Shown: positions 1-5,819 of the stretch, one piece after another
Layout of the letters: each line of letters begins with the position of its first letter
How positions within the stretch are numbered: position 1 is the stretch's first letter
Assembly (NCBI GenBank): GCA_002705125.1
Contig: PAHQ01000080.1
Span: 13,384 to 20,769 of the forward strand
Source of the DNA: Verrucomicrobiales bacterium
GTDB taxonomy: Bacteria; Verrucomicrobiota; Verrucomicrobiia; Verrucomicrobiales; DEV007
DNA: 7,386 nucleotides
Direction of reading: 5' to 3'
The notes under the pieces: generated by a model
What the model saw: only the letters and a program-made list of their open reading frames with translations
What the model was told of the DNA's origin: nothing
Databases searched by the model: none
Translations under genes and position numbers: made by a program

Positions 1-30
1 GAACCACAGAAACTAAACGCATCACCTAAA

Positions 31-1488
31 ATGAAAAAATCATCTCTCCTTTCTATCATCAGCATTATTTTAATTTCGCTCAGCCACTTTGTAATAGCTG
101 ACATAAAACTCCCAAACGTTATTGGAGCTGGAATGGTACTTCAGAGGGATATGCCGGTTCCTGTCTGGGGGTGGGCAGACGAAGGTGAAAATGTATCAGT
201 TACATTTGCTGGACAAACAAAAAAAACAACCGCCGATGCAAATGGCAAATGGATGGTTAAATTAGACCCTCTAAAAGCTAATGGAAACAATTCAACTTTA
301 ACAATTATTGGTAATAATACAATCAAACTAGAAAATATTTTGGTTGGTGAAGTCTGGATTTGTTCGGGCCAATCCAATATGGAGTGGTCAGTCAGACAAT
401 CAATGAATCCTAAAGAGGAGGCAGCCGCAGGTTTTCATCCATGGATTAGACTATTTAATGTACCAGGACACACTGTTAGCCCACTACCCAAGGAAGAAGG
501 GGCAGGTCAATGGGAAGTGTGTGATCCAAAATCCGTAGATAGATTTAGTGCAGTTGGATATTATTTTGGTCGCCGCATCCACAAGGAACTTCAAGTCCCT
601 ATCGGCTTAGTTGGTTCTAATTGGGGTGGCACTAGAATTGAACCATGGACAACTCTTGCAGGATTTGAATCAGTTCCTGAGTTATCAGACATCGTAAATA
701 AAGTTAAGAATTACAAACAAGATACAAAAGTAGGAGGAGGTGATCCATCAGCGATATACAATTCAATGGTCAACCCACTAACTCCATTAGCCATGCGTGG
801 AGGCATCTGGTATCAAGGTGAATCTAACGGAAATGAAGGTGTCACATACTACCACAAAAAACATGCTCTTGTAAATGGCTGGAGGAAAGCATTCCAAAAT
901 AAAGATTTAGCTTTCTACTGGGTGCAGCTAGCAAACTTTAGGCAAGAGAACCCTAATCCAGAAGGCGGAGATGGATGGGCAAAATTGCGCGAAGCCCAAA
1001 CACAAGCCCTAGATATTCCGGGTACAGGCATGGCGGTCATTACAGATATCGGAGCAGCAAATGACATTCACCCTAAAAATAAACAGGACGTTGGATCACG
1101 ATTAGCACAGTGGGCACTCCACCAAACGTATGGTAAAAAGAACTTAGTTCCCTCAGGCCCACTATTCAAAAGCCACAAGGTTGAAGGTAAAACTATCCGA
1201 CTATCATTTAATCATGTGGGGTCAGGTTTGATGATTGGCCAAAAAAATGGACTCACTCCAACACAAGAAATAAAAAATGGTAAACTTGAGCATTTTTCTA
1301 TTTCTGGGAAAGACAATAAGTGGCATTGGGCAAATGCTCGAATCGATGGAGAGACTGTAGTAGTGGATTCCAATGAAGTCACCGAGCCGGTTGCAGTGAG
1401 GTATGGTTTTACAGATAATCCTGCCAAAGCCAACCTTTACAATAAAGAAGGATTGCCCGCAGGACCTTTTAGAACAGACACGGAATAA
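31..1488 (+). CDS. Exported sialate O-acetylesterase (SASA) family protein
   Basis: Predicted SGNH-type carbohydrate esterase that removes O-acetyl groups from sialic acids or other acetylated glycans. The 485-residue protein starts with a signal peptide (about residues 1-23, cleavage likely after VIA), so it acts in the periplasm or outside. Residues ~24-105 look like the beta-rich N-terminal domain usual in this family. The catalytic block is intact: GQSNM at 113-117 with nucleophile Ser115, a GGTRIEPW stretch near residue 204, WYQGESNG at 260-267, and DIHP at 345-348 with the likely acid-base pair Asp345/His347. The C-terminal part (~380-480) is beta-rich and ends in an AVRYGF...PAKANLYN segment typical of the family. 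Family and catalytic residues are clear; the substrate is not, since bacterial members with this architecture also act on acetylated plant or algal polysaccharides. The frame is open back to the window edge, but ATG 31 leads directly into the signal peptide, which fixes the start. No Shine-Dalgarno is visible. Confidence 0.93.
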   Translation: MKKSSLLSIISIILISLSHFVIADIKLPNVIGAGMVLQRDMPVPVWGWADEGENVSVTFAGQTKKTTADANGKWMVKLDPLKANGNNSTLTIIGNNTIKLENILVGEVWICSGQSNMEWSVRQSMNPKEEAAAGFHPWIRLFNVPGHTVSPLPKEEGAGQWEVCDPKSVDRFSAVGYYFGRRIHKELQVPIGLVGSNWGGTRIEPWTTLAGFESVPELSDIVNKVKNYKQDTKVGGGDPSAIYNSMVNPLTPLAMRGGIWYQGESNGNEGVTYYHKKHALVNGWRKAFQNKDLAFYWVQLANFRQENPNPEGGDGWAKLREAQTQALDIPGTGMAVITDIGAANDIHPKNKQDVGSRLAQWALHQTYGKKNLVPSGPLFKSHKVEGKTIRLSFNHVGSGLMIGQKNGLTPTQEIKNGKLEHFSISGKDNKWHWANARIDGETVVVDSNEVTEPVAVRYGFTDNPAKANLYNKEGLPAGPFRTDTE

Positions 1489-1570
1489 GCTACTAATAGT
1501 GAAAATAGAGTTCTTTCGTATTATTTGAAAACTTTATTTAACCATTGAGTTCAAAGAATAGTCTAGGGAC

Positions 1571-1599
1571 TTGAGAGTAGCAGACTTTGCTATTATAGT
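1571..1599 (+). promoter_or_regulatory. Possible sigma70-like promoter before the DUF1501 gene
   Basis: TTGAGA (1571-1576) and TATAGT (1594-1599) are separated by 17 bases. Each hexamer matches the sigma70 consensus at five of six positions. The pair lies 22 bases upstream of the DUF1501 ATG, in a 133-base gap. The region is AT-rich, so chance matches are expected and other -10 frames (TATTAT at 1591) are possible. If real, it would separate the DUF1501-esterase pair from the upstream acetylesterase gene. Confidence 0.35.
1576..1594. repeat. Inverted repeat in the promoter spacer
   Basis: AGTAGCA and TGCTATT flank a 5-base loop GACTT, forming a 7-pair stem with one G-U pair. It lies between the candidate -35 and -10 and touches both. 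It could be an operator for a dimeric regulator, or a weak terminator for the acetylesterase transcript. No uninterrupted T run follows, which argues against an efficient intrinsic terminator. Confidence 0.3.
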
Positions 1600-1621
1600 A
1601 TTTATTATAAAACAATAATTA

Positions 1622-2980
1622 ATGCTGAGCTTAAATCATACTCGCAGAAATTTTTTAAGATCTAGTGTAGGTCTGGCTGGACTCACGGTACCTAGTTTAC
1701 TCTCATTAATTTCCAAAGCAGGAACAAAAGCACCTAAAGCAAAATCTTGCATTGTTCTCTATACTTGGGGCGGAATGAGTCATTATGAATCATTCGACCC
1801 CAAGCCTGATGCTCCATCGGATATCAGAGGAGAATTTAAGCCAATCTCTACAGCGACACCGGGCATTCAATTCTGTGAGCACTTACCATTGCTCGCCAAG
1901 CACACAGAGAAAATGGCTATAGTCCGATCCATTCATCATCGGCATGGTGGCCATCAACAAGGCATGTACGTCTCACTAACCGGACATGACCCAGAGGGTG
2001 GTATCAAAGCCAAAAGCAGAAAAAGTTGGCCTTCCCTAACCTCGATGATCTCCAAGTTCAATGAACCTAGAGCAGGAACGCCAAGGGCCATAAAACTTCC
2101 ATACTCAATGTATGATAATGGTACTCTCATGGCAGGAGATTATGGTGGTTGGCTTGGCTCAGCTTACGATCCAGTCATAATGAGAACTCCTGGAGGTGAA
2201 CCATTCCAAGGTGTGACCCGTTACACAGACAAAGCTCTTAACTTGGAGCTTAATATAGAGAAAAATAGAATACAGGACAGAAGTTCTCTTTTAAGTAAAC
2301 TCGATACTCAACTAGGTAAGAAAAACGGAAATAGCACTGAATATGATCAGCTTGATCGCTACAGACAAATGGCAGCAGATCTACTTTTAGGATCTCCTGT
2401 ACATGATGCATACAATCTTGAAAAAGAAGATCAAAGAGTAAGAGATATGTATGGAGATCATATATGCGGTCAGTCTCTTCTTTTAGCTAGACGATTAGTG
2501 GAAGCGGGCGTACCTGTCGTTCAAACTCTATGCTCGGCTGGAGACCTAGCCGGTGGAGGTGGAGACAATTGGGACACTCACAGAAACCACTTCCCAAAGA
2601 TGAAAGATCGTTTACTTCCCGTTTTTGACCGATCAGTTTCTGCCTTACTAACAGATCTTGAGCAAAGAGGAATGCTGGATGAAACTCTTGTTGTTTTTTT
2701 AACAGATTTTGGAAGAACTCCTAAAATTAATGGTAATGGTGGTAGAGATCACCATCCGGGAGTTTACTCAGTTGCTCTTGCTGGTGGCGGTATTCCTGGT
2801 GGACAAGTTTACGGATCAAGTGACTCAAGAGGAGCAGAACCAGGATCTGACGCATGTTCCCCAGCTGACTTTCATGCAACAATTTACGCAGCGTTAGGCA
2901 TTGATCACAAGGCAGAACTTCATGATCAACAAGGCAGACCATTTAAAATCTGTGATGGGGAACCATTGCCTATACTATAG
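1622..2980 (+). CDS. DUF1501 family protein with Tat-type signal (short form)
   Basis: A 452-residue member of DUF1501 (PF07394), a family abundant in Planctomycetes and Verrucomicrobia and related in fold to alkaline phosphatases and sulfatases; its reaction is not established. The N-terminus has a twin-arginine-like signal, HTRRNFLRSS with Arg8-Arg9, followed by a hydrophobic stretch to about residue 30, suggesting folded export. Family motifs in order: WGGMSHYESFDPKP (49-62), an RHGGHQQG His cluster (108-114), DNWDTH (315-320), DFGRTP (362-367), GRDHHPG (374-380), a GGGIPGGQVYG stretch, and DFHATIYAALG near 416-426. The start is fixed by an in-frame TAA at 1616-1618 just before the ATG. 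There is no Shine-Dalgarno. It differs from the minus-strand DUF1501 protein in this window, with Asp362 where the other has Glu366 before FGRTP and with a Gly-rich insert before the WD-H motif, so the two are diverged paralogues. No DUF1553 partner lies beside it; its neighbours are an acetylesterase and an esterase. Confidence 0.93.
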   Translation: MLSLNHTRRNFLRSSVGLAGLTVPSLLSLISKAGTKAPKAKSCIVLYTWGGMSHYESFDPKPDAPSDIRGEFKPISTATPGIQFCEHLPLLAKHTEKMAIVRSIHHRHGGHQQGMYVSLTGHDPEGGIKAKSRKSWPSLTSMISKFNEPRAGTPRAIKLPYSMYDNGTLMAGDYGGWLGSAYDPVIMRTPGGEPFQGVTRYTDKALNLELNIEKNRIQDRSSLLSKLDTQLGKKNGNSTEYDQLDRYRQMAADLLLGSPVHDAYNLEKEDQRVRDMYGDHICGQSLLLARRLVEAGVPVVQTLCSAGDLAGGGGDNWDTHRNHFPKMKDRLLPVFDRSVSALLTDLEQRGMLDETLVVFLTDFGRTPKINGNGGRDHHPGVYSVALAGGGIPGGQVYGSSDSRGAEPGSDACSPADFHATIYAALGIDHKAELHDQQGRPFKICDGEPLPIL

Positions 2981-3017
2981 TCAATTCAAATTGTCATTTC
3001 CTTCTTAAAGGCAATAA

Positions 3018-3036
3018 CTGAGAATCACAATCTCAG
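3018..3036. repeat. Small stem-loop between DUF1501 and esterase genes
   Basis: CTGAGA and TCTCAG form a perfect 6-pair stem around a 7-base loop ATCACAA. It sits 18 bases before the esterase ATG in a 74-base gap and has no T run after it, so it is not a standard terminator. It could affect the esterase mRNA leader, or be chance. Confidence 0.3.
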
Positions 3037-3054
3037 AAACCTCACATCAACTTA

Positions 3055-3939
3055 ATGAAACTTAATACCTTCACACTAACGACAATATTCGTTTTCTTTC
3101 ATTGTCTGGTCTGCTCCGGTGAAACAAATAAAATCATCAAGAACATTGAATTTGCCAAAATTAATGACCACAGTCTTAAGCTTGATTTACATTTACCCAA
3201 AAAAGTAAAAGGTTCTAATTTAGTTGTATGGATTCATGGTGGTGGTTGGTACAAAGGATCAAAGAACGATTGTAAAATAAAATGGTTAACTAACCATGGT
3301 TATAGCGTAGCGAGTATTTCTTATCGATTAAGTCAAATCGCTAAGTTTCCTGCACAAATTCACGATTGTAAGGGAGCTATTCGATGGCTAAAATCTCAAG
3401 AGAATAAATTTGGCTACGACAGCAGTAAGATTGTGGCAGCAGGAGCAAGCGCTGGAGGCTATTTAGCCACACTATTAGGAACGAGTCATGGAGTTAAACA
3501 ACTTGAGGGTGAAGTTGGTGGAAATCTTGAAATGCAATCATCACTATCTGGCATTATTAATTTTTATGGACCAACAGATTTTATATTAAGAAGTAAAACT
3601 CAACCACACAGGGCCAATAAAGTCGGATCAGTAGTTTATAATCTTCTTGGTGGAGGAGCTAATAAGAGGGTAAAACTCGCCACCTTAGCATCACCGGTTT
3701 ACCACGTTACTAAAAACGATCCTCCAATATTAATATTTCATGGGGACAAAGATACAACAGTACTTATTGATCAGGCTGATGCTATTACTAATGCATACAA
3801 AAAAATGAATCTGTCAGTAGATATGAATACTCTACCCGGGAAAAAACATGGAGGAAACGAGTTTTACACTGGTGAGAATAGGAAAAAAGTTTTGCAATTC
3901 CTCAGTAAGATCTTTGAAAATGGTAGCGATTCAAATTAG
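3055..3939 (+). CDS. Exported alpha/beta-hydrolase esterase (BD-FAE / HSL-like)
   Basis: A 294-residue serine esterase of the alpha/beta-hydrolase fold, similar in layout to the bifunctional-feruloyl/acetyl-xylan esterase and kynurenine-formamidase-like group. A hydrophobic signal peptide spans about residues 1-21; Cys17 and Cys20 are not in a good lipobox, so secretion by signal peptidase I is more likely than lipidation. The oxyanion-hole motif HGGGW is at 61-65, the nucleophile elbow GASAGG at 130-135 with Ser132, the acid is Asp233 in HGDKDTTV, and the catalytic base is His265 in KKHGG. The triad is therefore complete and the length is normal. Expected reaction: hydrolysis of short acyl or aryl esters, possibly acetyl or feruloyl groups on polysaccharides; the substrate is inferred only from neighbouring acetylesterase and sulfatase genes. 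The start is the first ATG after an in-frame TGA at 3019-3021, and there is no Shine-Dalgarno. It lies 74 bases after the DUF1501 stop and probably shares its transcript. Confidence 0.9.
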   Translation: MKLNTFTLTTIFVFFHCLVCSGETNKIIKNIEFAKINDHSLKLDLHLPKKVKGSNLVVWIHGGGWYKGSKNDCKIKWLTNHGYSVASISYRLSQIAKFPAQIHDCKGAIRWLKSQENKFGYDSSKIVAAGASAGGYLATLLGTSHGVKQLEGEVGGNLEMQSSLSGIINFYGPTDFILRSKTQPHRANKVGSVVYNLLGGGANKRVKLATLASPVYHVTKNDPPILIFHGDKDTTVLIDQADAITNAYKKMNLSVDMNTLPGKKHGGNEFYTGENRKKVLQFLSKIFENGSDSN

Positions 3940-3946
3940 CTTATTA

Positions 3947-5479
3947 TCATCTCTTTCTATCACCCCATCGATTATTCCAAATTTTCTCTAATTGACTAAC
4001 AACATCTTCCTGCTCTGCTGCAAGATTGATTGTTTCTGTACGGTTTTTTGCCAAATTATATAAAGACCAAGGACGTTTGCCCTCACGAACAATTTTATAG
4101 TCTCCTTTAACTACCGCATGAGTTCCAGAATGATTAAATAAGTAAGCATGATCTCTATCAACTCTTTCCCCTCTAAGAATGGGTACAAGAGACATGCTTT
4201 CATGAGCTACAATCTTATTTCCTGAAAATTCTTGAGGATAAATTGATCCCGCTAAATCAATACATGTCGCCATCATATCAATCACATGGCCCCTCTGATC
4301 AGAAATTGAACCTAGATTAGCCTTTAATCCATTGGGCCAATGCATAATTGCGGGAGTGCATGCACCTCCGTTGTGCACGTTAGATTTATAGCGACGCATA
4401 GGCGTGTTCTGAGCATTAGCCCAGTTGTGCCCTACGCTTCCATAGGTAAGTGGCCCACCCATCAAAACATCAAACTTATCACCAACGGCGACTTTCTTAC
4501 CGTTTTTTTTCGCCTTTTCGAGAATATTATTTGCCGTATTCCAACCATTGCCGCTGAGATGTTCAGGACAGGCCCCATTGTCATGAAAATAAACAATGAG
4601 GGTGTTTTTAAATTGGTTAGTTTTTTTAAGTGCAGTCACGATATTACCAACCGCCTGGTCCATATGGTCAACCATTGCCGCATAAATTGCTTGGTTGCGT
4701 ATTCTCCATGGCTTGTGATCAATGGTCTCCCAATCATTGACCCAACTTTCTCGTTCTGGTAATGGCCACTTTTTTTCATCAATAACACCCATTTGAATCA
4801 TTTTCTGATAACGGTCATTACGCAATTTTTCCCACCCGCCCTCATACATTTTCATGTATTTTTGAATCGACCTCTCTGGTGCATGCATAGGCCAATGAGC
4901 AGCCGTAAAAGCAACATATTGAAAGAATGGCTTTTTTGATTTGCCGAAACTTTCAATTTGTCGAACTGCCTCTTGACCTATTTTGTCAGTGTAATAATAA
5001 TCTTCCGCATCTGGCTCAATAGGTTCCGTATTACGAGTCAGTGTATAGGGATCCCAAAAAGATCCAGCACCAGTCATTGTTCCATAAAAATCATCAAACC
5101 CTCTTTGTATAGGACCATCTTTTTTAGGGTTCATTCCTAGGTGCCATTTACCGACCATTCCAGTTTGGTATCCTGATTCTTTAAGCAATTGAGGAATGAT
5201 AACCTGTGAAGAAGTTAATTTATCACTATATCTACCGCTGAGCATTGTAGCTCTTGTTGGCCAGCAACGTGCTGTATTATAAAATTCAGTAAACCTTAAA
5301 CCGTTAGCTGAAAGGCTATCTAAGTTAGGAGTTTCAATTTCACCACCAAAACATCCTAAATCAGAAAATCCCATATCGTCAGTGAGGATTATTATTATGT
5401 TCGGCCTTTCAGCTAAACCTGATCTATTATCAAAGAGTAGGGCTAAGGTAACTATGAAAATTATTTTAAAGCTATTCAT
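3947..5479 (-). CDS. Exported formylglycine-dependent sulfatase (arylsulfatase family)
   Basis: A 510-residue type I sulfatase that hydrolyses sulfate esters, probably on a sulfated glycan. A signal peptide covers about residues 1-23 (cleavage likely after GLA). Active-site residues are present: metal ligands Asp34-Asp35 in ILTDDMG, the formylglycine site CWPTR at 72-76 (Cys72, Pro74, Arg76), KWHLG with Lys111 and His113, His195 in TAAHWP, the Asp300-Asn301 metal pair in FHDNG, and Lys365 in MRRYK. The C-terminal subdomain ends in a GDYKIV...WSLYNL...ETINLA pattern usual for the family. Cys72 must be converted to formylglycine by a maturase that is not in this window. Trp at the second position of the C-x-P-x-R site falls outside the older strict consensus, but the core Cys, Pro and Arg are kept. 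The start is fixed by a TAA directly before the ATG. It is the last visible gene of the minus-strand operon, 53 bases after the small membrane protein. Substrate is unknown. Confidence 0.95.
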   Translation of the reverse strand: MNSFKIIFIVTLALLFDNRSGLAERPNIIIILTDDMGFSDLGCFGGEIETPNLDSLSANGLRFTEFYNTARCWPTRATMLSGRYSDKLTSSQVIIPQLLKESGYQTGMVGKWHLGMNPKKDGPIQRGFDDFYGTMTGAGSFWDPYTLTRNTEPIEPDAEDYYYTDKIGQEAVRQIESFGKSKKPFFQYVAFTAAHWPMHAPERSIQKYMKMYEGGWEKLRNDRYQKMIQMGVIDEKKWPLPERESWVNDWETIDHKPWRIRNQAIYAAMVDHMDQAVGNIVTALKKTNQFKNTLIVYFHDNGACPEHLSGNGWNTANNILEKAKKNGKKVAVGDKFDVLMGGPLTYGSVGHNWANAQNTPMRRYKSNVHNGGACTPAIMHWPNGLKANLGSISDQRGHVIDMMATCIDLAGSIYPQEFSGNKIVAHESMSLVPILRGERVDRDHAYLFNHSGTHAVVKGDYKIVREGKRPWSLYNLAKNRTETINLAAEQEDVVSQLEKIWNNRWGDRKR

Positions 5480-5533
5480 TTAGACGATTAGGTAATTTCT
5501 ATCGATTAGATTATTCTTCATTAAAGAACTCAT
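5480..5533 (-). other. Possible 17-codon linker ORF before the sulfatase
   Basis: The whole gap between the membrane-protein gene and the sulfatase can be read as ATG plus 16 codons and TAA, giving MSSLMKNNLIDRNYLIV. Its ATG overlaps the upstream stop by one base (TGATG), and its TAA directly abuts the sulfatase ATG in the same frame. No Shine-Dalgarno precedes the sulfatase start. This could be a translated coupling leader that carries ribosomes to the sulfatase. An open frame this short is also quite likely by chance, so it is a weak call. Confidence 0.25.
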
Positions 5534-5799
5534 CAATCATGTTTTTTTCCAAACTTTTTCATCGCTACCCCAATGAACCCCACAAAAATGGCAACGACAG
5601 AAAAATACCGCCACGATGTAGAAACAATGTGCTCATCATTAAAATATTCATCCCAACTTTGATAATTCATTCGACCTGTAATAATTAAATAAAAACCTAT
5701 ACCGATGAAAACAGGACCCATGAACCCACACGCTTCGCGTAAGTTCATTCCCATATAAATTTTTTCTTTAGATTTATTATCTTTTTCATGCTTGCTCAT
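5533..5799 (-). CDS. Small two-helix membrane protein, unknown function
   Basis: An 88-residue protein I do not recognise. The N-terminus (residues 1-22) is strongly charged with many Lys, then a hydrophobic segment spans about 23-41 (GFMGPVFIGIGFYLIITG), a polar and acidic loop with aromatic residues about 42-63, a second hydrophobic segment about 65-80 (YFSVVAIFVGFIGVAM), and a basic tail KKFGKKHD. By the positive-inside rule both ends should be cytoplasmic with the loop outside. There are no Cys pairs, haem motifs or enzyme motifs. AGGA at 5807-5810 lies 7 bases before the ATG and is the clearest ribosome site in the window, supporting this start over Met16 or Met18. It begins 20 bases after the DUF1501 stop and precedes the sulfatase, so it is almost certainly co-transcribed with both. 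A role as a membrane partner for DUF1553/DUF1501 proteins or for sulfatase export is possible but only inferred from position. Confidence 0.78.
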   Translation of the reverse strand: MSKHEKDNKSKEKIYMGMNLREACGFMGPVFIGIGFYLIITGRMNYQSWDEYFNDEHIVSTSWRYFSVVAIFVGFIGVAMKKFGKKHD

Positions 5800-5806
5800 C
5801 GTTTTT

Positions 5807-5810
5807 TCCT
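5807..5810 (-). promoter_or_regulatory. Shine-Dalgarno site of the small membrane protein
   Basis: AGGA read on the minus strand, 7 bases before the ATG at 5799. It matters because it selects this start over the internal Met16/Met18 and because the other starts in this window lack a comparable site. Confidence 0.55.
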
Positions 5811-5819
5811 AACAGTAAG

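Noticed and set aside
1..29. Possible last codons of an upstream gene (TTETKRIT then TAA at 27-29)
   Set aside because: Only eight residues are visible and another frame also ends at 14-16, so the identity or even existence of an upstream gene cannot be judged.
2709..2942. Open frames on both strands within the DUF1501 gene
   Set aside because: They overlap the conserved FGRTP and RDHHP region of the real gene and have low-complexity translations.
2982..2993. Short palindrome CAATT-CA-AATTG after the DUF1501 stop
   Set aside because: Five AT-rich pairs with a two-base spacer and no proper T run; not a credible terminator or operator alone.
3103..3120. Cys17 and Cys20 in the esterase signal region as a possible lipobox
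   Set aside because: Neither Cys is preceded by the small residue required at position -1, so lipidation is not supported.
4503..4510. Run of eight T (A on the coding strand) inside the sulfatase, with similar runs near 2694 and 5542
   Set aside because: These encode Lys-rich or ordinary residues in intact frames; there is no sign of a frameshift or phase-variable gene.
4340..4762. A 140-codon open frame on the plus strand, opposite the sulfatase
   Set aside because: It lies wholly antisense to a well-supported sulfatase with intact motifs; its translation shows no domain and looks like a shadow of the real gene.
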